Made by a program: the position numbers and the translations under genes | In this document: positions 6,662 through 14,753 of the stretch, piece by piece | Position numbering within the stretch: position 1 is the first letter of the stretch | How the letters are laid out: every line of letters starts with the position of its first letter | The notes under the pieces: model-generated | Told to the model about the DNA's origin: nothing | Databases searched by the model: none | The model's input: the letters and a program-made list of their open reading frames with translations, nothing else | From: a virus | Reading direction: 5' to 3' (one strand) | DNA length: 50,370 nucleotides | Virus record (IMG/VR): IMGVR_UViG_3300021057_000003 | Span: 1-50,370 of that record

Positions 6662-7033
6662 TTAGATGTCTGATGTATCTCCTACGGGTGAAAGGTCCCG
6701 TTCTGCGATGACGAGGTTCTCTCGGTCCTCTTCCATCATGGCGTGCAGGATGGCGAGGTAGTTGATTGCGTCTTGTATGCGGCCCTCCATAGGCTCTGAT
6801 TCCACCTGTGGATAGGAGGGAGATGTCTTGATCGCGTTCATGATGGACGCCAGGTGCTTCGAGAGATACACCGCAAGGATCTGGTACTTGGTCATCCCAA
6901 GGCTCTCAGCGCCCTTCTTGAAGTTCGCAAGCGCGTCTTCCTTCCCTGAGTAATCCTTCCCCTTTGCATCGAGGATGCCTCGGCACCCAGCAAAGAGCTT
7001 GTCAATTGCCTCAGTTCGTTTTTCTAGTGTCAT
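6662..7033 (-). CDS. DUF1599/Nmad1-type protein
   Basis: A 123-aa protein matching DUF1599 (nucleotide-modification-associated domain 1): KGKDYSGKEDALANFKKGAE, then YQILAVYLSKHLASI and GRIQDAINYLAILHAMM. This small all-helical family is frequent in phages and has been linked by context to DNA base modification; its exact biochemistry is not settled. No methylase or modification enzyme is recognised nearby, so here it may act on nucleotides alone. It overlaps the next gene by 4 bp. Confidence 0.8.
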   Translation of the reverse strand: MTLEKRTEAIDKLFAGCRGILDAKGKDYSGKEDALANFKKGAESLGMTKYQILAVYLSKHLASIMNAIKTSPSYPQVESEPMEGRIQDAINYLAILHAMMEEDRENLVIAERDLSPVGDTSDI

Positions 7034-7329
7034 GATTGTTTTTTTAATGCTAAGTAAAGTCGGGCCACTGCTTCTTCGGGGGTGGAACAGTAGCCTACTG
7101 AGACATGTTCTTTCCCTCTATATTTCCCTGCTGTCCAACCTTCGTCATCTGTCGTGATGTACTGCAAGGTGAACCACGCCTTCCCACACGCCTCTATGAG
7201 TTCGGAGAGGGTGGGGACGTTGATGTAGTGCGTATAGGTTTGGTTATATGCTGTGAACAGATATTCATAGTCATCTGAAGGCATTGGAAACCCTGCATTT
7301 TCAAGCTCCTTTGCGAGTTCGTATGTCAT
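7030..7329 (-). CDS. Conserved phage hypothetical protein
   Basis: A 99-aa protein with the pattern YELAKELENAGFP...LSELIEACG...WTAGKYRG...STPEEAVARLYLAL, a small conserved protein seen in many phages and prophages without known function. Its ATG follows the upstream TGA by one base and its end overlaps the DUF1599 start (ATGA), so the genes are coupled. Confidence 0.75.
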   Translation of the reverse strand: MTYELAKELENAGFPMPSDDYEYLFTAYNQTYTHYINVPTLSELIEACGKAWFTLQYITTDDEGWTAGKYRGKEHVSVGYCSTPEEAVARLYLALKKQS

Positions 7330-7330
7330 A

Positions 7331-7492
7331 TCAGTAGAGGAGATAACCTACGAATGCCCAGGTGCCGAGAACGCAGATTGCGGCTCCGGTCCCCATCTCA
7401 TAGTAAGAGTTCAAAGTCTTGTGCTTGATGTAGGCCCACTCACATATAGCGATGTACCCCAGCATCCAAAGAACAAATTCAAGATGTTCCAT
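7331..7492 (-). CDS. Small two-helix membrane protein
   Basis: A 53-aa protein with two hydrophobic stretches, HLEFVLWMLGYIAICEWAY (3-21) and TGAAICVLGTWAFVGYLLY (35-53), joined by a basic loop. It fits between the phosphoesterase stop and the 7329 start. Unknown function; possibly an accessory membrane or superinfection protein. Confidence 0.55.
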   Translation of the reverse strand: MEHLEFVLWMLGYIAICEWAYIKHKTLNSYYEMGTGAAICVLGTWAFVGYLLY

Positions 7493-7497
7493 TTCAC

Positions 7498-8703
7498 TTA
7501 TGAATTAACAAATAATGGCCTCTGGTTCACGATGCCGTGCCTGTCGTGGATGAGGAAGTACGCCTGGCTGGGCTCCTCGAATCCGAACTGCATCCCGTAG
7601 GCGCTTGCTCCGACCGTAGATCCGTTTGAGATGTACGGCCTCGCCTGTGCCGCGGGTGTGTACGTGTGGTAGTGGCCGAAGCAGGTGAGGTCTGCCTTGT
7701 ATTGCTTGTCCCACTTCTGGGAGATCGCCTTCCACACAGGGCCGTGGATTCCTCCAAGCCCATCGTTGTATCTCCAGCCAAGGTGTCCGTGATTGAAGCG
7801 GATGGTCTTCGAGTAGATCTGCGCGTACGTGTGGTAGCTGTTATCGAGCTGGAATTTGATCTTCTTGTCGTGCTCGAACATCCCCCGTACTGCGTGGTAC
7901 ATCATCCATTCGAGTGAATGCTCCTGTTCTGATGCCACGTTCACTGGACGCTGTATCTGCATTCGAGAGTGATTCCCGACTGACCCAATGATGTGTATGG
8001 AAAGGTTCGGCTCTTCTGTGCGTAGGAACCTCAGTCCTGCAACGATCATGTCCTGAGCAAACATGGCCGCAGTGATCGGAGGAAAGGCTATCGGTGCGTC
8101 GTGCGCTTCGTTGGTGAAGAAGTCTCCACCAAGCCACAGCACCAGATTGTTGATGTCCGTCTCTGCTCTGTCTACCCGGATGAACTTCAAGACGAGCTGA
8201 AAGAATCGGGTGACTCGTGCCCGAGAGATCTCCGGGTTGTGCTTATTGAGATAGTTGACCTTGTGGTCTTCGATGATCTCTTCGCAGTGGACATCTGAGA
8301 GGAGTGCGACTGCGGTGCCCTCCCCTCTCGACCCTTGTTTTAAGGGTTCAATTCTGATTGGCTTTGGCTTATACGCTGCGATTGCTAATGCGTTTTCGAC
8401 CTCTGCTTCTTTCTCCCGAAGGGCATCGAGGAGATCCCCCTCCCTGCGCTTCATGTCCTTTACCCTTTCGCCCTGCTCCCGCAGTTTTCCATGGAGTGCA
8501 TAGTCTTTTTCTTCTTCAGCGAAGACGAGCCCCTTTCGTCCTGGTGGCACAGGCTTCAGGTAGCCGGACATTCCGCGCGATCGCAATCTGCCGTAGATTG
8601 CTGCGTCTGTGACGTTGAACTTTTGCGCGAGCTCCAGTGCGGTGTACTTTCCTTTGTTCTTCCTAATGAACTCTATTGATTTCTCTCCGTTGTGTCCCTT
8701 CAT
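7498..8703 (-). CDS. Calcineurin-like metallophosphoesterase with N-terminal HTH
   Basis: A 401-aa protein. Residues 1-45 look like a helix-turn-helix (TALELAQKFNVTDAAIYGRL). A coiled linker (60-105) leads to a metallophosphoesterase with all motifs: SDVH 136-139, GGD 192-194, GNH 243-245, HGH 305-307 and GHYH 343-346. The family uses two metals to cut phosphodiesters or phosphomonoesters. The HTH fusion suggests a DNA-targeted enzyme. It has its own upstream gap with no Shine-Dalgarno before ATG 8703. Nuclease, DNA end-processing or nucleotide-signal hydrolase roles are all possible. Confidence 0.85.
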   Translation of the reverse strand: MKGHNGEKSIEFIRKNKGKYTALELAQKFNVTDAAIYGRLRSRGMSGYLKPVPPGRKGLVFAEEEKDYALHGKLREQGERVKDMKRREGDLLDALREKEAEVENALAIAAYKPKPIRIEPLKQGSRGEGTAVALLSDVHCEEIIEDHKVNYLNKHNPEISRARVTRFFQLVLKFIRVDRAETDINNLVLWLGGDFFTNEAHDAPIAFPPITAAMFAQDMIVAGLRFLRTEEPNLSIHIIGSVGNHSRMQIQRPVNVASEQEHSLEWMMYHAVRGMFEHDKKIKFQLDNSYHTYAQIYSKTIRFNHGHLGWRYNDGLGGIHGPVWKAISQKWDKQYKADLTCFGHYHTYTPAAQARPYISNGSTVGASAYGMQFGFEEPSQAYFLIHDRHGIVNQRPLFVNS

Positions 8704-8740
8704 AACGTCGCTTATCTAATAATCTTAGATTAAGAGTACA

Positions 8741-8769
8741 TGAAGAAAGCCCCGTGCAGTGACGGGGCT
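8741..8769 (-). terminator. Rho-independent terminator after DUF932 gene
   Basis: AGCCCCGT pairs with ACGGGGCT (8748-8755 with 8762-8769), and on the minus strand it is followed by TTTCTTC. It lies 14 bp downstream of the DUF932 gene. Confidence 0.85.
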
Positions 8770-8782
8770 GTGTATAACTCGG

Positions 8783-9496
8783 TCAGGCCATCTCGACCAC
8801 GTTGTCCATGATCGTGTGGAGCCTGGTCGTCGTGCTCGGATCTTCTGCCACACGGCCTGCGAGTGCGAAGGTTGCGGCGTTGAAGAGACGCCACACCGAC
8901 TTGTGCCCCCAGTCGTGCATGGGGTTGTGCCACTGCCGCATGACATCGGGGATGCGCTGGAGGTTGATGATGTCCTTGCGGTACATCTCCATCACGGCGT
9001 GGTCCGCCAGCGCGTCCGAGAGCTCCTTGCCCTGGTACGTGAGGAGCTTCGCGTTCTGCGTCGCACGTTGCTCCGCCAGGGGTTCCACGAGTTCGGAAAT
9101 GAGTGCCGGAAGTTCATGCTTCACCTTCAGGGTGTGCTTGCGCTTCACCACCTGGTCGGCGACGAAGGCGAGGTTGTCACAGACGAACACGCGGGAGCCG
9201 AAGGCCAGGCCGATGGGCATGGACTTGTCGTGGCTGTTGCGGAGGCCCACCATGTCGGTGTAGTCGCCGTACGGAGACTTCAGCGTGAGGACGCCGAAGT
9301 ACCGTGCGCCGTCGCGGGTAACGCCGTGGTGCTCTTCCACCACTTCATGCCCGTAGAAGGACAGCATGTGCTTCACGATGTCCACGATCCTCGCGTGCGG
9401 AATCGGAACATGAGAAGCCGTAGCTTCAGGAGTGGGAAGCATTGCGAGTGCTTCATACTCCACTGGCTCTGCGCCAGCGTGCAAAATAAGGGACAT
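8783..9496 (-). CDS. DUF932-like phage/plasmid protein
   Basis: A 237-aa protein with DUF932 hallmarks: MVGLRNSHDKSMPIGLAFGS, VFVCDNLAFVADQVVKRKHT and a C-terminal helical part. DUF932 proteins are widespread on phages and plasmids and have no settled function. It is a single-gene unit with a clear Shine-Dalgarno (AAAGGAG, 7 nt before ATG 9496) and its own terminator, so it looks like a mobile single-gene cassette with SD-type translation, unlike the first genes of the late operon. Confidence 0.75.
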   Translation of the reverse strand: MSLILHAGAEPVEYEALAMLPTPEATASHVPIPHARIVDIVKHMLSFYGHEVVEEHHGVTRDGARYFGVLTLKSPYGDYTDMVGLRNSHDKSMPIGLAFGSRVFVCDNLAFVADQVVKRKHTLKVKHELPALISELVEPLAEQRATQNAKLLTYQGKELSDALADHAVMEMYRKDIINLQRIPDVMRQWHNPMHDWGHKSVWRLFNAATFALAGRVAEDPSTTTRLHTIMDNVVEMA

Positions 9497-9554
9497 GGCA
9501 CGCTCCTTTCAAATGAACAAAGTGCCACTACAAGTAAACCATGCCGGATGTGTA

Positions 9555-9992
9555 TTAACTAATCAGGTCAGGGTTCTCGTAGATGTTGCCTAAAACCTCG
9601 TATTGGGAGTCACTCATGCCAAATCCCATCATGAGATCACCAGCAGCATTGACTATGTTGTAGTCGCACCCTTCTGTGTCCCACTGCACCAGTCCTGTTG
9701 CTTGCAGTCTGTCTGCGCCATAGTTTCTTCGCGCTGTTCGTTGTATTTGTTCGTCCTCGTAGTTGAGTCGTGTGTCACAACGAACAACATCCCCCTCGTA
9801 AATCTCCTTCCCGTTCTTGTCCTTGAGGCCGGTGTATTGCATTACCTCGTACTCTGCGTGTAGGTCGCAGTCGCCGTTCTCATCAACGAACGGATAAGGG
9901 AAGCCCTCGTATGAAGCATCATCTAAACTGAACTCACTACCCATCTTCTTTTTCTTCTTGTCCCACGCCCTAAACTTAATTTCCCGTTTCAT
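9555..9992 (-). CDS. YopX-family protein
   Basis: A 145-aa protein if read from ATG 9992. It starts MKREIKFRAWDKKKKKM and contains VMQYTGLKDKNGKEIYEGDVV and YEVLGNIYENPDL, the classic YopX signature. The family is common in phages of many hosts and its role is unknown. A longer frame upstream reads across the terminator at 10014-10043 and is unlikely. Confidence 0.9.
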   Translation of the reverse strand: MKREIKFRAWDKKKKKMGSEFSLDDASYEGFPYPFVDENGDCDLHAEYEVMQYTGLKDKNGKEIYEGDVVRCDTRLNYEDEQIQRTARRNYGADRLQATGLVQWDTEGCDYNIVNAAGDLMMGFGMSDSQYEVLGNIYENPDLIS

Positions 9993-10013
9993 ATACACCC
10001 ACCCTACACCACA

Positions 10014-10043
10014 CACAAAAAAATGCACACCCGAAGATGTGCA
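10014..10043 (-). terminator. Terminator with TTCG loop
   Basis: On the minus strand TGCACATC-TTCG-GGTGTGCA (one G-U pair) is followed by seven T. The G-U pair exists only in the minus-strand RNA, which gives the direction. It ends the 10078 to 14750 transcript. Confidence 0.9.
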
Positions 10044-10077
10044 TAAGTCCAGATGCCCGAAGGCCGCTGGTTCTGGG

Positions 10078-10338
10078 TCAGTCCTGGTTAGCGATGAACT
10101 CTTCCGCCCTCTCGGCCACCTTGGCAAGCGAGAGGAGGTCGGAGTGGCCGTAGCTGTCACCATCGTCTTTCCAGTTCCCTTCGCGATCCTTGTAGGACCG
10201 GGAGAAGGTCGTGTTGTAGTGCGGCTTGTCAGTGCCGTTCTTCCAGACGCTGGCTTTCACCAGGCCGATGCGGAACGTCGCAACCGGGAGCGTCTTCTGC
10301 TCATGTGCCGGTGCCGGTGCCGGGGGTGCTTTTGCCAT
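10078..10338 (-). CDS. Conserved phage/plasmid hypothetical protein
   Basis: An 86-aa protein from ATG 10338 with SD AAGGAG 7 nt upstream; a longer frame to 10395 lacks such a site. After an Ala/Pro-rich start it reads VATFRIGLVKASVWKN...YNTTFSRSYKDREGNWKDD...HSDLLSLAKVAERAEEFI, a conserved small protein I know from phages and plasmids near replication genes, without known function. The strand pattern then helix would suit a small nucleic-acid binder. Confidence 0.75.
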   Translation of the reverse strand: MAKAPPAPAPAHEQKTLPVATFRIGLVKASVWKNGTDKPHYNTTFSRSYKDREGNWKDDGDSYGHSDLLSLAKVAERAEEFIANQD

Positions 10339-10409
10339 GGTGGTCTCCTTGGGTGATGGCAACTTCACTAAAGCATGGCAATCGTGCTCATGCAAAGCTC
10401 ACCTGGGGA

Positions 10410-10925
10410 TTACTTGATCTTCCGCGGCTGGTGCACTTCATCTGCCGCGAGGAAGCGGTCGATCTTGCCGTCACGGTAGACCGGGAAGACGATCCTGCCT
10501 GCGTGCGTGGACTTCGGCGGGGCGACACCGATGCCCCATGCCTTCGCATCTGCCGGCTCGATCCCGCACGCGTCGAGGAGCTCGTGCTCGGTGAGGAGCT
10601 TCGCCTGGTATGCGATCGGGTCGAAACCCTCCTTCTTCTCGGGCTTCGAGTCCAGGCTGAACTCCTTGCGGAGCGCTGCGGCCGCTTCGCCCATCTTTAC
10701 CTGCTTCACATGCGCGTAGAGGCCGGTGCAGTCACCGCCTTCCTTCTCACCGAAGCAGAAGAACTTCCCCTTCTCCGGTGTGATGGCGAGGGATCGGTGA
10801 TCCCCCTTTCCACACGGGCATTTGCACCGCTGGGTGCCTCCGTTCCCTTCGGGCTTGAGCTCCAATCCGAGGAGCTTCACCACTTCAAGGATCGGAACGT
10901 TTTCTCTGATCTGTTGAAAGTCCAC
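10410..10925 (-). CDS. CHC2 zinc-finger primase fragment (DnaG-type N-terminus)
   Basis: A 171-aa protein from GTG 10925 with a strong SD (AGGAGG). Residues 34-66 form a CHC2 finger as in DnaG primase (CPCGKGDH, FFCFGEKEGGDC; ligands about C36/38, H43, C57, C66). The rest (AWGIGVAPPKSTHAGRIVFPVYRDGKI) resembles the start of the primase RNA-polymerase core, but the protein ends before the catalytic Toprim residues. It is either a partner subunit, a DNA-binding regulator, or a truncated primase; no gene for the missing half follows. Confidence 0.8.
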   Translation of the reverse strand: MDFQQIRENVPILEVVKLLGLELKPEGNGGTQRCKCPCGKGDHRSLAITPEKGKFFCFGEKEGGDCTGLYAHVKQVKMGEAAAALRKEFSLDSKPEKKEGFDPIAYQAKLLTEHELLDACGIEPADAKAWGIGVAPPKSTHAGRIVFPVYRDGKIDRFLAADEVHQPRKIK

Positions 10926-10968
10926 GGCAACCTCCTATAAAAGAACTGTGCCGTGTACACACTAACAT

Positions 10969-11922
10969 CTAGCTTATGTACTTGAAAGGCTTGTACCCTG
11001 AGCGTTCCCACTCCACATTCAGAAGATTGAAGATCTCCTTCGGTGGATGGAAGATCTGTCCGAAGGCAGGAATGACATACGTGATGATGTAATCGCACTT
11101 GCCTTCGGGGTTTGTTGGCGAGGTAAATTCCTCTTTCACGTATCGTAGGAATTTCTGCCTGCGGGCTTCTGTAGTAGTGATGAATACGAACCTGGCCCGG
11201 CAATCCACCTTGAACATCTCCTTGTAGAGTTTTCCGCCGATGAGGAAGCGAGCTGCCCGGATCTTTGGGAAGTAGGCGTCGTGCCCCTCGGTCGCACGGT
11301 CGATTTCAAAGAAGTTCAAGTACCCTTTGTCAGTCTCAAGGTAGTTGATGCCGTCCGGGGTATATGCCCTTCCATCGAGCTCCATCTTCAAGGGATTTTC
11401 AAAGAGGTTCTTGAAGACGGGATGCTTCTGTCTCCTGGGCTCGGGCCAGCCAGCTTCCGCAAGGATCTGGATCTGCGATTTGAAGGGGACCGCTTCCTTC
11501 TGCGCCCAGTACTCAAAAGCTTCAGACACACAGCCGGAAAAGACCTGGTGCTTATGGTCTCCACGCATCGTGGGTGCGTAGGGGGAGAGCTTGTCTTCCT
11601 GCTTCAGGACCTCAAGTGCCTTGTCCGTGAGCTCGTGGACCAGTTCGTTCCAGCGGGGGTCGATCGTATGGAACTGCTTTGCAGGCCGGGAGAGGTAGCC
11701 TGCGCGTGCAAGCTGCGTGAGACGGTCGGTCGTTGAGCAGCGGTCGCGGTGGATGTGCTCGGTGAGCTTGTGGAGGTAGCTCGTCGTTGCCCTGCCCCCG
11801 TGGCAGTACATGAAGTAGAACCAGATCAAGTCCCGAGGCGTAAGCACAACATCATAGCCCCGCTCCTTCTGAGGAACGTTCCTTAGTTTCCGTCCTAAGG
11901 TGTCATGTGTCCGTACTTCCAT
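10969..11922 (-). CDS. Replication-relaxation family protein (Replic_Relax)
   Basis: A 317-aa protein. The N-terminal winged-helix part (LTPRDLIWFYFMYCHGGRATTSYLHKL...RLTQLARAGYLSRP) and a C-terminal PD-(D/E)XK-like part (YTPDGINYLETDKGYLNFFEIDRATEG) follow the Replic_Relax (PF13814) plan found on plasmids and integrative elements, where the family is tied to replication or mobilisation and has been proposed as a relaxase-like factor. It sits directly downstream of two VirD4-like ATPases and has its own promoter whose start should coincide with the ATG. Confidence 0.8.
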   Translation of the reverse strand: MEVRTHDTLGRKLRNVPQKERGYDVVLTPRDLIWFYFMYCHGGRATTSYLHKLTEHIHRDRCSTTDRLTQLARAGYLSRPAKQFHTIDPRWNELVHELTDKALEVLKQEDKLSPYAPTMRGDHKHQVFSGCVSEAFEYWAQKEAVPFKSQIQILAEAGWPEPRRQKHPVFKNLFENPLKMELDGRAYTPDGINYLETDKGYLNFFEIDRATEGHDAYFPKIRAARFLIGGKLYKEMFKVDCRARFVFITTTEARRQKFLRYVKEEFTSPTNPEGKCDYIITYVIPAFGQIFHPPKEIFNLLNVEWERSGYKPFKYIS

Positions 11923-11929
11923 CTGGGCT

Positions 11930-11958
11930 TAGATACCCAGAAATACTAGCACGGTCAA
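11930..11958 (-). promoter_or_regulatory. Leaderless-type promoter of the Replic_Relax gene
   Basis: On the minus strand TTGACC, 17 nt, TATCTA, 7 nt, ATG. Five of six -35 bases and four of six -10 bases match. A start 7-8 nt after the -10 falls on the A of ATG 11922, and no Shine-Dalgarno exists, so the mRNA would be leaderless. Confidence 0.65.
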
Positions 11959-11972
11959 TGTGCGGAATGACG

Positions 11973-13613
11973 CTAATCGTCGTTCCGTGAGTCGTCGTGC
12001 TCCGGGATGATGCGCTCCACTTTATCTGCGGCGAATCGCTCTCTGTTTTCTCGGAGCAACGCTTTGAGGTCATCGCGCTTCGGGAGCCGGTCAAGCGAGC
12101 CGTACTCTACATCAATCACCGCGCTTTGCCCGCCCTTCAGGTGGGTGAAAAACTCAAGTTTCCTGAGGCCCATAAGCGCTTCAGGCTCAGTGTGCATGTC
12201 GTCCGCAAGCGCACGCGCATCCTTCGCAGAAATACCGCAGACAGCCTTAATCGAAGTGTTGGAAATGACGGAGTGTTCAACAGTCTTGGGAATCTGCCCT
12301 AACGATTGAAACGCCAAGGTGAGCCCGAGCTTGTACTTCCGCCCTGTCTCCAAGATGTTCGAGGTTTGCTCAGACATGACGGGCGCGGCCTCGTCTATGT
12401 ACAAGAAGACGGGCAGGTAGTCTCCGCCCGGATCGCGCTCCTGGATCGCTTGGAAGATGAGCGCGGTGATGAAGCGCGTAAAGAAAGCCGACCCCTCGTC
12501 CTTTAGGAAGCTGCGGGCAGTGTTGATAAGCACCACAGAGCCGTTGTCCAGAATCTCCCGCATGTTCAGCTTGGTTCTGGGAGCTGAGAACATCCTTTCA
12601 AGGGCGGTGTTTGAAAGAATCGAATAGATCCGCCTCCTGATCTGCTCACGGGTTTCCTTGAAGCCGCTCCCCATGTATTCGTTCTTGAAAAACTCCTGGG
12701 CGGTGCGTGAGAGCTTCCCAATATGCGGAGCGTGGACCTTGAATTTATCGTCGGTGAGAAGGTCGAGGAGCGTATGGATGGTCGCGTCTTCGATCACCAG
12801 GCAGAGCCGAATGAGCATTTCAAGCGGAAGTCTCTGCTTTGCAGTGACGCTGGAATCCATTGACTCCAGGACAAACAAGAGGAGTTCGACAACCGAGTTG
12901 AAGTTCTTTTCGCGTTCGTAGGCGGTGTCTCCACCAGTATTGAAGTCAAACAGGGATAGTGCGATGGGATGGTCTACATCGGTAGGATCAATGACAACTG
13001 CACGTTCACGAGGGAAGCGGACGCGAAGGATCTTGTGGATCAAGTCCCCTTGCGAATCGAATACCACCAGCGTGCAGGGCTTGCGGAGGTCTTCTGCAAT
13101 CCACGAAGAGAGAAGCTGTGTCTTCCCGACCCCAGTTCCGCCAAGTACCAGCGTGTGTTCAAGCCTGAGTGCGTCGGGTATCTCGAATTTCGGGGGCTCA
13201 GGTGGTGGTTCGGGTTCCGGCTCAGGAGGTAGCACAGGAAGTGGGGGAGGCTCCTGATTCTTCTCAAAGTACGTGATGTACTGAAACCAGCCAGAAAGAA
13301 TAAGCGCTCCAGCGGACGCACCAAACGCAAGCCATATGAGTGTTGCGTAGAACCAAGATTCCGGTGGTTTGAACTTCTCGAATGCAAGCAATGTCGAGGC
13401 GAAGATAAGTGCTGAAAGTCCGGCAAGGATATACGTCTCAAGCGAGTATGAAACTGTAGGGGGTAAGTCGTGTGGTGTTCGAGGATTGAGGAGATTAAGC
13501 TTGATGATGCGTGTCCGTTCTACCGCGACTGCTTGTCGAGCCTTGAAGAGTTTGTAGCCGTGCCAGAAAGCAAATGCTGAAGGAACAATGAGGAGTGCAA
13601 ACAAGTACAGCAC
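11973..13613 (-). CDS. VirD4/TraG-like type IV coupling ATPase
   Basis: A 546-aa membrane ATPase. Three predicted membrane segments (about 1-22, 61-78, 87-110) and a Pro/Glu linker (121-141) precede a RecA-like motor with Walker A GGTGVGKT (158-165), Walker B VFLYIDEA (403-409) and a TraM-recognition-like tail (LAFQSLGQIPKTVEHSVISNTS). This is the layout of conjugative coupling proteins that bring DNA-protein complexes to a type IV channel. No relaxase of a known MOB family and no channel genes are present. It lies 9 bp after a second such ATPase and just before Replic_Relax. Confidence 0.85.
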   Translation of the reverse strand: MLYLFALLIVPSAFAFWHGYKLFKARQAVAVERTRIIKLNLLNPRTPHDLPPTVSYSLETYILAGLSALIFASTLLAFEKFKPPESWFYATLIWLAFGASAGALILSGWFQYITYFEKNQEPPPLPVLPPEPEPEPPPEPPKFEIPDALRLEHTLVLGGTGVGKTQLLSSWIAEDLRKPCTLVVFDSQGDLIHKILRVRFPRERAVVIDPTDVDHPIALSLFDFNTGGDTAYEREKNFNSVVELLLFVLESMDSSVTAKQRLPLEMLIRLCLVIEDATIHTLLDLLTDDKFKVHAPHIGKLSRTAQEFFKNEYMGSGFKETREQIRRRIYSILSNTALERMFSAPRTKLNMREILDNGSVVLINTARSFLKDEGSAFFTRFITALIFQAIQERDPGGDYLPVFLYIDEAAPVMSEQTSNILETGRKYKLGLTLAFQSLGQIPKTVEHSVISNTSIKAVCGISAKDARALADDMHTEPEALMGLRKLEFFTHLKGGQSAVIDVEYGSLDRLPKRDDLKALLRENRERFAADKVERIIPEHDDSRNDD

Positions 13614-13622
13614 CGAAGGCTC

Positions 13623-14750
13623 CTATACCAACTGTGATTTGCACCGGCGAATGATCTTCTGCGCCTGGTGCGTGGGAAGGTAGTTGTGCCGAGGCATGAG
13701 CATCTGCTGGCGCTTGCCGTGGATCAGGGTGTACGCCTGGTGATCGGGGAGGTCTTCAAGCTGCGGATCAGTGTTTTCTTGCGTGAGAAGGAGTTTCGGC
13801 GCAAGCCTCTCCGAGTCTTCCAAGCTGGTCCTGAATGCAACGAGCCTCATGCTCGACAGTATGGTGTCCCGCTCGTCCTCGTGCAACTGGGAAAGGAACT
13901 GCACCGCAATCGTTGTGGTGAGGTGGGGACAGCGGACGAGAAGATCCCGAAGCAAGGCAGAGGGGAAGGCGTGGGCATGGTCGATGTAGACCATGGAGCG
14001 GAGTCCGCCTACTCCGGCCGCAATGAGGGAGGTGAGAACGAGCGACCCGAGCAACTTCGTGCCGCGCAACCCCAATTCACCCTCGTTCAAGGACACAAGG
14101 ACAATCTTGTCCTTGAAGACCAATTTGTTTGTCTTTTTGTCAAGGACATCACGGATCACCGGGTCGATGAAGATTGCAAGCAATCGGGACAAAATGCTTT
14201 CAGTCTTCTCGTCGCGCTTCTTATCCTTTTCGAAGATCTCCCATTCCTCAAGGACAATGCTGTCCGATACGTGCACGAGCATTTGCTTCCGATACTCATC
14301 ATCCAAGAGGAGTGTTCGGAGATTCTTGAGGGAGCCGTATCCAGCCTCAAGGATAGAAGCGACACCGATCGTGGCGTAGCGGTCAATGCGTGTGGTTTCG
14401 ACGGCTGAGGGCCAGACCCCTTTGAACATCTCCACGATGAGGGAAGTGACGAGTGCTCGCTCGGAAGTGCGGACTCCCGCTAGGGGGTTGAAGGCAAAGG
14501 GAAAGAGCGAAGGCTTGAAGAGGATGACATCCTTCTGCCGTTCCGGGGGAATGTAGTCCAGGATGACATCAATGGCGTGCCCTTTAGGGTCAATGAATAC
14601 GCCGCTTTTGCCTTTATAGATCTGGTCTAAGAAGAGCCTGATGAGCGCTTCTGATTTCCCTGTGCCAGGCACGCCAAGGAACAGTTGATTAACCCACTTC
14701 GTGAGAAGCGGGCGATATGGCGCTTTAGGGGAGTAGTAGAAGCCCAGCAT
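13623..14750 (-). CDS. HerA/VirD4-like ATPase without membrane anchor
   Basis: A 375-aa P-loop ATPase. Walker A is GVPGTGKS (26-33), VFIDPKGHA follows at 51-59, and Walker B is MVYIDHAH (253-260), with His in place of the usual Glu after the Asp, which may lower or change ATP hydrolysis. It has a helical insert (about 100-200) and ends like VirD4 proteins (VAFRTSLEDSERLAPKLL). With no membrane helices it could be a soluble pump or pair with the next gene's membrane ATPase. The start codon lies 4 bp from a long stem-loop region (14754-15016) and has no Shine-Dalgarno. Confidence 0.8.
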   Translation of the reverse strand: MLGFYYSPKAPYRPLLTKWVNQLFLGVPGTGKSEALIRLFLDQIYKGKSGVFIDPKGHAIDVILDYIPPERQKDVILFKPSLFPFAFNPLAGVRTSERALVTSLIVEMFKGVWPSAVETTRIDRYATIGVASILEAGYGSLKNLRTLLLDDEYRKQMLVHVSDSIVLEEWEIFEKDKKRDEKTESILSRLLAIFIDPVIRDVLDKKTNKLVFKDKIVLVSLNEGELGLRGTKLLGSLVLTSLIAAGVGGLRSMVYIDHAHAFPSALLRDLLVRCPHLTTTIAVQFLSQLHEDERDTILSSMRLVAFRTSLEDSERLAPKLLLTQENTDPQLEDLPDHQAYTLIHGKRQQMLMPRHNYLPTHQAQKIIRRCKSQLV

Positions 14751-14753
14751 AGA

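Noticed and set aside
8759-9562. Plus-strand 267-aa ORF
   Set aside because: Antisense shadow of the DUF932 gene, with Val/His-rich low-complexity sequence and no SD.
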